DNA of 44,344 bases from Eubacteriaceae bacterium (GTDB lineage: Bacteria > Bacillota > Clostridia > Lachnospirales > Lachnospiraceae). Under the pieces are notes generated by a model. The model had not been told where the DNA came from and ran no database searches. It was given only the letters and a program-made list of their open reading frames with translations. The stretch spans positions 1-44,344 of the forward strand of contig CABJBF010000008.1 in the NCBI GenBank assembly GCA_902363805.1, in the 5' to 3' direction. A program made the translations under genes and the position numbers. Shown piece by piece: positions 23,860 through 31,146 of this stretch. How positions within the stretch are numbered: the first letter of the stretch is position 1; each line of letters begins with the position of its first letter.

Positions 23860-23934
23860 CACTATTGATAGTGTAATAGTGGCATGAATTGTCAAAGTAT
23901 CTTTGTTGACAATAATAGACAGTGTTGTTATAAT
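23860..23934 (+). promoter_or_regulatory. Consensus promoter and palindromes of the NlpC/P60 gene
   Basis: TTGACA (23906-23911) and TATAAT (23929-23934), 17 bp apart, form an exact sigma-A consensus. Upstream, CACTATTGATAGTG (23860-23873) is a perfect palindrome, and an imperfect inverted repeat ATTGTC...GACAAT overlaps the -35 box. A repressor may bind here, which would be reasonable for so strong a promoter before a wall hydrolase gene. Confidence 0.82.
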
Positions 23935-23984
23935 GTACAATGTAATAATTTTGTAACAAATAGTGAAAGTACACGGAGGTTTAC

Positions 23985-25364
23985 ATGAAGTACTATAGAA
24001 ATATGACAGCGTTAGCGTTTGGAGTATTAGCAGGAACAGCAATTTTTGCAGGTGGAAAAACGGTAGCAGCTGACACATTAGACACTGAGATTGCAGGTGC
24101 TGGAATTGCAGTTGCGTTGAATGATTACACAGCAGGTGTTGCAACAGAAGTAGAAACACAGGCTACAGATATTTCAACTTTAATTCCACAGCAGTCGGCA
24201 GAAGAAGCACAGCAACAGGCAGCTCAGGCAAGTAAAGATAAGGAAAACAAATATTTTGAGGATATTGCAATTACATCTGTAACAGGTGATGATTACGTAA
24301 ACGTAAGAAAGAAACCTAGTACTGAAAGTAAAGTTGTTGGTAAAGTATACAGCAATTGTGGCGCAGTTATTCTTGAAACAACAGAAGACGGATGGTACAA
24401 AGTCAGATCCGGAAACGTAACAGGTTACATAAAAGCTGATTATTTTGTAACAGGTTCAGAAGCAGAAGATTATGCATTGGATGCAGGTTATGTTATTGCT
24501 AATATGAATGACACAGGTATTCGTGTTAGAACAAAGCCTACTACAGAATCAGAAGTTGTGACTAACGTTTACCAGAATGAACATTATGTTATTAAGAAAT
24601 TTAGTAAAGATGGATCATGGGTTAAGATTAAGATGAAGAAACCTGATGGCGAAGGAAGTATGAGTGGTTGGGTTTCAGCAGATTTCGTTGATGTTACAAT
24701 AGATATGGATACTGCGATTACACTAAAAGAAGAAAAGGCTATGCAGGAAGCAATTTTAGCTGAACAGCAAAGAGAAGCAGAAGCAGCTCAGGCAGCTATA
24801 GAGGCACAGCAGCAGGAACAACAGAATCAGAGTAATACATCAGTTAATTATAATTCAAGTAGTTCAAGTTCAAGCAGTTCATCAAGTAGCAGTAGTTCAT
24901 CAAGTAGCTCAAGTTACAGTAAACCTGCAACAAGTAATAGCTCAAGCTCAAGCAGTTCATCAAGTAGCAGTAGTTCATCAAGCAGCTCAAGTAGCTCAAG
25001 CTCATCAGGTAGTGCTGCTGCAGTTGTAGCATATGCTAAACAGTTCTTGGGCAACCCATATGTTTATGGTGGCTCAAGTTTAACAAATGGAACAGACTGC
25101 TCAGGATTTACAATGTCAGTATATAAGCATTTTGGATATAGCTTGAATAGATCATCATATACACAGGTATACAATGGTGCAAGTGTATCAACAGGAAACT
25201 TACAGGCAGGTGACTTGGTATTCTATAAATATGGTGGCAATTCAATTAGCCATGTTGCTATTTACATAGGTGGTGGACAGATTATTCATGCATCTACAGA
25301 AGAAACTGGTATTATTATCAGTGGTGTAGGTTCACCTTGTGCAGCAAGAAGAATTATGAACTAA
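23985..25364 (+). CDS. Secreted SH3-domain NlpC/P60 peptidoglycan hydrolase with poly-Ser linker
   Basis: The 459-residue protein begins with a Sec signal peptide (cleavage probably after VAA, residue 29). Two bacterial SH3 domains follow (about 92-155 and 165-240), each with a VNVRKKPSTES- or IRVRTKPTTES-like motif, which usually bind cell wall. A helical Gln/Glu/Ala-rich segment (about 245-285) leads into two poly-Ser tracts (about 290-345). The C-terminal NlpC/P60 domain has the catalytic set Cys372 (TDCSGF), His423 (SHVAIY) and His435 (IIHAS). Such enzymes cut peptide bonds in peptidoglycan stems, as in daughter-cell separation. AGGAGG-like CGGAGG precedes the ATG. The poly-Ser DNA contains a 44-base near-duplicate (24870-24913, 24948-24991). 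Confidence 0.93.
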   Translation: MKYYRNMTALAFGVLAGTAIFAGGKTVAADTLDTEIAGAGIAVALNDYTAGVATEVETQATDISTLIPQQSAEEAQQQAAQASKDKENKYFEDIAITSVTGDDYVNVRKKPSTESKVVGKVYSNCGAVILETTEDGWYKVRSGNVTGYIKADYFVTGSEAEDYALDAGYVIANMNDTGIRVRTKPTTESEVVTNVYQNEHYVIKKFSKDGSWVKIKMKKPDGEGSMSGWVSADFVDVTIDMDTAITLKEEKAMQEAILAEQQREAEAAQAAIEAQQQEQQNQSNTSVNYNSSSSSSSSSSSSSSSSSSSSYSKPATSNSSSSSSSSSSSSSSSSSSSSSSSGSAAAVVAYAKQFLGNPYVYGGSSLTNGTDCSGFTMSVYKHFGYSLNRSSYTQVYNGASVSTGNLQAGDLVFYKYGGNSISHVAIYIGGGQIIHASTEETGIIISGVGSPCAARRIMN

Positions 25365-25378
25365 GAATAACATATAAA

Positions 25379-25409
25379 ATAAGACCGAATTTTTCGGTCT
25401 TATTTTTTT
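25379..25409 (+). terminator. Terminator of the NlpC/P60 gene
   Basis: AAGACCGAA (25381-25389) pairs with TTCGGTCTT (25393-25401), a 9-bp stem with a 3-base T loop, followed by ATTTTTTT. A ~75-base repeat starts immediately behind the T-tract. Confidence 0.92.
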
Positions 25410-25485
25410 GCTCTTTGTCAAGCGTGGGGGTAGTCCGAGTTTATAACCAGGCTGTTAATAACATTCACAGCCCATGTTTCTTTTT
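25410..25485 (+). repeat. Post-terminator repeat, copy 1
   Basis: Beginning directly after the T-run, GCTCTTTGTCAAG leads into a stretch with GAGTTTATAACC, GGCTGT, TAATAACATTCACA and a final T-rich segment. It aligns with 26622-26696 at roughly three identities in four, with TTTATAACC and TAATAACATTCACA unchanged. In this copy GGCTGT and ACAGCC can form a 6-bp stem around TAATAACATTC. Function unknown. Confidence 0.7.
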
Positions 25486-25713
25486 AGTTAAATATGTTGG
25501 TAATTAGGGAGTAAAAAAGTAAATTGTTTTAGAATTTCGAAATTAATTCTTAAAGTATTAATCCGCACTGAGAAAATGGTTCATAATATTGGAAAAAAGT
25601 CAATAAAAAAATAGTGAAAATTACCAAAGAAAATCATTTTTATTACTAATACACAAAACAGACGTTCTTTTACGCCATAAAACAAAATACGACATGAATC
25701 AACAAAAAATAAT

Positions 25714-25898
25714 GTTAATAGTGTTAATAACTAGATTGATAACTTGTTTTAAAGGGAAAAATGCCAAAAGAATATGTTAATAACTCAAATAATGGAGGAA
25801 AATGAATGTTAATAAGTTAAGGTGTCAAATTGTGCAATTTATACAAAAACATATGTCGAAAAAGATGTATGGAAAAATAGTGTAAATTTGTTAATAAA
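25714..25898 (+). repeat. Cluster of GTTAATAAC-like motifs upstream of hpf
   Basis: GTTAATAGT (25714), GTTAATAAC (25723 and 25776), GTTAATAAG (25808) and GTTAATAAA (25890) lie within 185 bases, all on the plus strand, and one more GTTAATAAC sits at 25454 inside the post-terminator repeat. They precede the hpf promoter and may be binding sites for a regulator; in such AT-rich DNA chance is not excluded. Apart from this, the 645-base gap 25365-26009 holds a terminator, the repeat and the promoter. Confidence 0.45.
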
Positions 25899-25947
25899 AT
25901 AACACAAAATAAATGTGAAAAACTTGTAAATAAAGTTTGCTTTTCGC

Positions 25948-25977
25948 TTGTTAAATCTTATGATTATATGGTATAAT
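25948..25977 (+). promoter_or_regulatory. Promoter of hpf
   Basis: TTGTTA (25948-25953) and TATAAT (25972-25977) are 18 bp apart, and TGG directly before TATAAT gives an extended -10. Transcription would begin near 25984, about 25 bases before the start codon. Confidence 0.78.
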
Positions 25978-26009
25978 TAATCCATCAGAAACGGAAAGGA
26001 AGTGGTACC

Positions 26010-26546
26010 ATGAAAATTAAAATCATAGGTAGAGGCATTGAGATTACAGACGGATTAAGACAGGCAGTAGAGGACAAACTTAGCAAGCTTGAGAAGTATT
26101 TTGTACCAGATACAGAGATTATTGCCAGACTCAGTGTTGAAAAGGACAGTCAGAAGATTGAGGTAACAATTCCAGTAAAGGGAACTATTATTAGAGCAGA
26201 GGAGGAAAGCAGCGACATGTACGCTACAATCGATTTAGTATTAGAAACGATTGAGCGCCAGCTTGTTAAACATAAAAATAAACTTGTTGACAAGAAGAAA
26301 TCATATAAAGAGTTATTTACATCAGAATTTATAGATGCAGATTACGAAGATGAAGAAGAAACAATAAAGATTGTTAAGAGTAAGAAATTTGGAATTAAAC
26401 CAATGGATCCTGAAGAAGCTTGTGTTCAGATGGATATGCTTGGACATAATTTCTTTGTTTTCCTTAACTCAGAAACGGATGAAGTAAACGTTGTTTACAA
26501 GAGAAAAGGAAATACATACGGATTAATTGAACCGGAATTTGATTAA
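26010..26546 (+). CDS. hpf: Ribosome hibernation-promoting factor, long form
   Basis: The 178-residue protein has the two domains of long HPF. The N-terminal RaiA-type domain (1-100) opens MKIKIIGRGIEITDGLRQAVEDKLSKLEKYF and carries the basic segment LVKHKNKLVDKKK. The C-terminal dimerisation domain (about 120-178) includes IVKSKKFGIKPMDPEEACVQMDMLGHNFFVFLN. Long HPF binds the 30S subunit and pairs two ribosomes into inactive 100S particles in stationary phase. GGAAAGGAAGTGG supplies the binding site. Directly flanked by a strong terminator; secA lies 4.6 kb downstream. Confidence 0.96.
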   Translation: MKIKIIGRGIEITDGLRQAVEDKLSKLEKYFVPDTEIIARLSVEKDSQKIEVTIPVKGTIIRAEEESSDMYATIDLVLETIERQLVKHKNKLVDKKKSYKELFTSEFIDADYEDEEETIKIVKSKKFGIKPMDPEEACVQMDMLGHNFFVFLNSETDEVNVVYKRKGNTYGLIEPEFD

Positions 26547-26575
26547 GATAGTTAAATAAATATTTAGATAATTAT

Positions 26576-26620
26576 AAAAAGGAACTGCAAATGGTAAATG
26601 CCATTTGCGGTTCCTTTTTT
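26576..26620 (+). terminator. Terminator of hpf
   Basis: A 14-bp stem (26581-26594 with 26601-26614, one internal G-T pair) and a 6-base loop are preceded by five A and followed by six T residues. A second copy of the post-terminator repeat starts two bases later. Confidence 0.94.
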
Positions 26621-26621
26621 G

Positions 26622-26696
26622 GCTCTTTGTAAAGAATGGAGTAAACCAAGTTTATAACCGGGATGCTAATAACATTCACAACCTCGAACTTTTCTT
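26622..26696 (+). repeat. Post-terminator repeat, copy 2
   Basis: GCTCTTTGTAAAG starts right after the hpf terminator and the stretch aligns with 25410-25485, sharing AGTTTATAACC and TAATAACATTCACA and ending in a T-rich run. The GGCTGT/ACAGCC stem of copy 1 is weakened here by mismatches. The rest of the gap to 27108 is AT-rich, except for a GC-richer stretch just before the next gene. Confidence 0.7.
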
Positions 26697-27020
26697 TTGC
26701 ATACAGAAAACTAAGATTATAAATTATAAACATTGGATGCATTAAATGTTTATTAAGTAATATGGTGCAAGAGATTAATTAAAGAATAGAATCCAAAGCA
26801 ATAGAACTGTAATATAAATATAAAAAATATTTTTATGAACATATAATAAATATTTATATGTTAAAAACGATTCAAAACAAAACTGACTAGACAATTTTCA
26901 TAAAAAATATGGCTGCCAAATATCGAAATATACAAAAATTACGTTTACAAATAAAAGCAGTTTTATTTTATAGAAAAAAAGTGGGGTAAATTTTATAATA
27001 TAAACAGTGCAGTAAAACGT

Positions 27021-27100
27021 AAAACGTTAGGGGTTTTGCTATATGGGGTTTAGATTGCACGCTACGATTGGGCGCACATATGTGCAATATATTGAGGAGG
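27021..27100 (+). promoter_or_regulatory. Leader of the GH5-GH18 gene with alternative hairpins
   Basis: TTGCAC (27055-27060) can pair with GTGCAA (27082-27087), while the same downstream bases also take part in the perfect palindrome GCACATATGTGC (27074-27085). The two folds are mutually exclusive and end just before the GAGGAGG binding site (27094-27100). This may control translation; no known riboswitch was recognised. Confidence 0.35.
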
Positions 27101-27108
27101 TTTTGATT

Positions 27109-30100
27109 ATGCGAAATGCAAAAAGAATTGGCAGGAAATTGCTTGCTTCTTTTTTGTGTGTAACAATGACAGCAGGATTACTTACGGGTCTATATACATA
27201 CAAGAACAATAAAGAAGTAAAAGCAGCAACAACAGGTTTTACCAGCAATGATTTCTTAAAATGTGATGGTACATCAATTAAGAATAATTATGGTAAAGGA
27301 AACATGGTGTACTTAAGAGGTACAAATACGGGAGGATGGCTTGTACAGGAAAGTTGGATGTGTTCTACAAATGTACGAGACCAGAAAACACTTATGTCAA
27401 ATCTTGAAAACAGATTTGGAAAAAATACTATGTATGAATTACTTGATTTGTATGAAAACAACTATTGGTCAGAATCAGATTTTGACAATTGTAAGGAAAT
27501 GGGAATGAGTGCAATAAGGGTTCCGTTTACTTACATGAATCTATACAAATATGACAATTCTAAGTCAGATTGGGTCCTTAGGGATGATGCTTTTAAGAAA
27601 CTTGACTGGTTTGTTGAAGAATGTAGTAAGAGAGGAATTTATGTAATTTTAGACTTACACGGAGCATTTGGTTCACAAAACGGACAGGATCATTCAGGGG
27701 AAGTAATTGATAACGTATCTGACGTAACATTTTTCTCAAATAACTATTATAAAAATAAAACATTAGAATTATGGAAGACAGTAGCAGCTCATTATGCAGG
27801 AAATCCGACAGTGGCAGCTTATGATACCTTAAACGAACCGGGTGAAAAAGCCGGAACTACATCTTCTAAGCATTGGGCATTTTATAATCAGATGTATAAA
27901 ACAATAAGATCAGTTGACCCTGACCATATTATCATTATGGAATCATGTTGGGGAACTGCAAATCTTCCAAAACCATCAGATTATGGATGGAGCAATGTAA
28001 TGTATGAATATCATCACTATACATGGAATTATATTAGTGATTTACAGGGACAGAAAGATTCATGTAAAAATCTTATTAACAGCATAAATAATGCTAATTA
28101 TGGAGTTCCTACATATATAGGTGAATATACATGCTTTGGATTGGAAGATGCATGGACATATGTTATGGATGAATTTAACAAGGCAGGATGGAATTACACA
28201 TCATGGGCATATAAAACAAATAATTCGGGCTCATGGGGAATTTATCAGGAAAAGACAACGCAGAAGGTAAATCCTACATCGGATTCTTTAGCAGATATTA
28301 AGGCTAAATGGAGCAAGGATTCAATTGGCACAGGTTCAAAGAGTAGTAATGGAATTGTGTATAATACAATGAAAAAAGCTATGCCGGGAACAATTGTTTT
28401 TGCTGATAAGGCATTAACAGATGCGGATTATTTCTCAATTAAGGCAACTATAAATAACAAATATGTTTGTGCGGATAATTATGGACAGTCTAATTTAGTA
28501 GCTAACAGAGATTCTGCCGGTGCATGGGAACAATTTAGAGTTATTTATAATTCAGATGGAACAGTATCTTTCCAGTCTAGAGCAAATAATAAATATTTAT
28601 GTGCTGTTTTTGATGATACAGATAAAGAAAACCCGGTAATTCCAAGAAGTAATGCAATTGGAACATGGGAAAAATTTTATGTTGAAAAACAGAGTGATGG
28701 AACATATGCTATTAAAACATATTTAAATAATTATTATGTTCAGGCAGATATAAATGATACAACATCAGGAATATTACATGCCTGTGGAACTTCAGTTGGA
28801 ACATGGGAAAAGTTTGCACTGGAAGCATCTAATACATCTGCAATTCCTGGAAATAGCCAACCTGAAGAAACAACTACACAGCCAACAGTTGAAACAACAA
28901 CTACACAGCCTGTAACAGAAACAACAACTGAAGCTGTGAAAAAACCACAGACTGAAGGAAAATTAATTTCAAAGAACAAAACAGTAACAGTTTCAGGAAA
29001 CGAAAATGATACATTTACAGGAAAAAATATAGTTGATGGTGATGATGGAACAAGATGGTCATCAGACTTTGCAGATAATGCGTGGGCATGTATTGATTTG
29101 GGTAAGACATATGAAATTAATAATGTGGTGCTTAAATGGGAAGCAGCTTATGCAACAGAATACAGAATAGAAATTTCAAATGATGGCATGTCCTGGACAA
29201 CTGCAAAGACATTAAATAATCAGACAGGAGGAAATAAAACAGTATCTCTTAATGGAGTAAAGGCCAGATATGTAAAAATGCAAGGTGTTAAGAGAGCGCT
29301 TCCTTATGGATATTCTATATGGGAAGTTAAAATTTATGGAAATGAAACCCAGGATTATTCAGAGCCTGAAGTAAATGTAGATGTACCTGACACACAGGGC
29401 AAATATGGAAACAATTTTAAAGCAGTAGCTTACTATCCAAACTGGTATGGAGATATTACATCAAGCATTCAGTGGGATAAATTAACTACAGTAATATATT
29501 CATTTGCGTTGCCAAATGCATCAGGTGTACTTGATTCTGTAGAAGGTTCTGCAAATGTAATTAACAGTTTGATTAAGGCAGCTCATAATAGTGGAACAAA
29601 AGTAGAAATGGCAGTTGGAGGCTGGTCATATTCAGATGGAAGTTTGTGCCAGTATGCATTTGAAAAAGCAACAAATACTGATGCAAAATGCAGAAGTCTT
29701 GCAAATAGTATTTTATCAGTAGTTGATAAGTATGGATTCGATGGTGTTGATATTGACTGGGAATATCCAACAGCAAGTTCAGCAAATCAATTTACGTCAT
29801 TCATGAGATATTTGAGAGAAGGATTAACACAGAGAGGATTGACATTATCGTCAGCAGTTGCTGCTACTAGTGGAACATATCAGACTGATGAAGTCCTTAA
29901 CATGGTTGACTGGATTAATGTTATGGCATATGACGGAGATGGTGGAGCAGGACATTCACCATATAGCTTACTTACAAATTCATTTAACTATTGGAACTCA
30001 ACAAGAAAAGTAGACGCGTCTAAAATTGTACTAGGTGTACCTTTCTATGAAAGACCTAACTGGGCGTCATATGCAGATGTAGTTGCTAATAATTCAGCAA

Positions 30101-31002
30101 ATGCATATAAAGACTCAGCAGTTATTAACGGAACAACAGTTTATTATAACGGTTTAGATACAATGGCTAAGAAAGCTACATTTGCAGCACAGAATGCTGG
30201 TGGTATCATGATTTGGGAAATTAGCCAGGATAGTAAAAATGCTACATATAGTTTGTTGAACCAAATTTACAAATCAGCTACGGCTATTGTTGGTACAGGT
30301 GGAAAAGCTACAGTAACGCAGGTTCCGGGAACTGTAAAAGTAGATTCATTTGGTGGAAAGACAAGTTCAATTACAATGAATACATCTGATAATACAACAT
30401 ATGCAGGAAATTTAACAAATGAATCATATTTAGACTATTATATTAAAGTCCCTTCAAAGGGTAATTATACAGTTGATTTGAAATTAGCTGCTGGAGATAG
30501 CAAATATAATGCAGATAACATAATTGTGAAGTTAAATGATAATAATGCGGCAACAATGGCAATTACAGCAAGCAATTCATGGACAAACTTTATTAGTCAT
30601 AAAGTTACAATTAATTTTGCAGCAAAAGGAACATATAAATTAACTTTAGTTGTAAATGGAGGAGCATGTAACATAGCTGATTTTACAGTTGAAAAAGAAA
30701 CACAGACTATTCCGGAAGAAACAACAACTACAACAAAGGAACAGGAAACAACTACAAAAGCACCTGAAACAACTACAACAAAGGCATCAGAGACAACAAC
30801 TACAACAAAAGCGCCTGAGGTTACAACAAAGACACCTGAAACAACAGAAAATGTAAGCCGGTATCCAACATGGGATAGTAATACTGTATATACAAATGGA
30901 AACAGAGTTTACTATAACGGCAAAGTATATCAGGCTAAATGGTGGACAGTTGGTGAGAATCCTGAAACTTGTGGACAGTGGGGAGTATGGAAACAAGTGT
31001 GA
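27109..31002 (+). CDS. Secreted GH5 glucanase - GH18 chitinase fusion with carbohydrate-binding modules
   Basis: The 1297-residue enzyme begins with a signal peptide (1-39, ending VKA). Domains in order: GH5 (about 45-430; TNTGGWLVQESW like exo-1,3-glucanases, acid/base Glu243 in LNEPGE, nucleophile Glu339 in IGEYTCF); a fascin-like beta-trefoil region (about 450-580); a Thr-rich linker; a discoidin/CBM32-like domain (about 625-750); GH18 (about 770-1065; DGVDIDWEYP with catalytic Glu885); a CBM6-like domain (about 1080-1195); a second Thr-rich linker; and a C-terminal CBM5/12 chitin-binding module (about 1250-1297; AKWWTVGENPE). Both catalytic sets are intact. ATG 27109 follows GAGGAGG; a longer frame from 27043 lies in the leader. 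The combination of glucanase and chitinase suggests fungal cell wall as substrate. No sortase or dockerin signal was seen, so it is probably released. Confidence 0.9.
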   Translation: MRNAKRIGRKLLASFLCVTMTAGLLTGLYTYKNNKEVKAATTGFTSNDFLKCDGTSIKNNYGKGNMVYLRGTNTGGWLVQESWMCSTNVRDQKTLMSNLENRFGKNTMYELLDLYENNYWSESDFDNCKEMGMSAIRVPFTYMNLYKYDNSKSDWVLRDDAFKKLDWFVEECSKRGIYVILDLHGAFGSQNGQDHSGEVIDNVSDVTFFSNNYYKNKTLELWKTVAAHYAGNPTVAAYDTLNEPGEKAGTTSSKHWAFYNQMYKTIRSVDPDHIIIMESCWGTANLPKPSDYGWSNVMYEYHHYTWNYISDLQGQKDSCKNLINSINNANYGVPTYIGEYTCFGLEDAWTYVMDEFNKAGWNYTSWAYKTNNSGSWGIYQEKTTQKVNPTSDSLADIKAKWSKDSIGTGSKSSNGIVYNTMKKAMPGTIVFADKALTDADYFSIKATINNKYVCADNYGQSNLVANRDSAGAWEQFRVIYNSDGTVSFQSRANNKYLCAVFDDTDKENPVIPRSNAIGTWEKFYVEKQSDGTYAIKTYLNNYYVQADINDTTSGILHACGTSVGTWEKFALEASNTSAIPGNSQPEETTTQPTVETTTTQPVTETTTEAVKKPQTEGKLISKNKTVTVSGNENDTFTGKNIVDGDDGTRWSSDFADNAWACIDLGKTYEINNVVLKWEAAYATEYRIEISNDGMSWTTAKTLNNQTGGNKTVSLNGVKARYVKMQGVKRALPYGYSIWEVKIYGNETQDYSEPEVNVDVPDTQGKYGNNFKAVAYYPNWYGDITSSIQWDKLTTVIYSFALPNASGVLDSVEGSANVINSLIKAAHNSGTKVEMAVGGWSYSDGSLCQYAFEKATNTDAKCRSLANSILSVVDKYGFDGVDIDWEYPTASSANQFTSFMRYLREGLTQRGLTLSSAVAATSGTYQTDEVLNMVDWINVMAYDGDGGAGHSPYSLLTNSFNYWNSTRKVDASKIVLGVPFYERPNWASYADVVANNSANAYKDSAVINGTTVYYNGLDTMAKKATFAAQNAGGIMIWEISQDSKNATYSLLNQIYKSATAIVGTGGKATVTQVPGTVKVDSFGGKTSSITMNTSDNTTYAGNLTNESYLDYYIKVPSKGNYTVDLKLAAGDSKYNADNIIVKLNDNNAATMAITASNSWTNFISHKVTINFAAKGTYKLTLVVNGGACNIADFTVEKETQTIPEETTTTTKEQETTTKAPETTTTKASETTTTTKAPEVTTKTPETTENVSRYPTWDSNTVYTNGNRVYYNGKVYQAKWWTVGENPETCGQWGVWKQV

Positions 31003-31051
31003 TGTTAACAAATATTTTACAAAATAGTAACAGCATGCAGGGGATAATATG

Positions 31052-31080
31052 TTGAATAAAAAACTCTTAAGTGATACAAT
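31052..31080 (+). promoter_or_regulatory. Promoter of secA
   Basis: TTGAAT (31052-31057) and TACAAT (31075-31080) are 17 bp apart, each one base from consensus. Transcription would start about 60 bases before secA. No clear terminator separates this from the chitinase gene. Confidence 0.7.
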
Positions 31081-31146
31081 ATGCTAGTGTGATTATAAGG
31101 TTATTGTAACGTTATTATCATAGAAATACATAATTGGGAGTATATA

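Noticed and set aside
24844..25032. Antisense frame and repeat units in the poly-Ser region, CRISPR-like at first sight
   Set aside because: The repeats are Ser codons within the NlpC/P60 gene; there are no spacers and no cas genes.
25714..25898. Replication origin or iteron array
   Set aside because: No DnaA boxes of the TTATCCACA type, no dnaA or rep gene nearby, and motif spacing is irregular.
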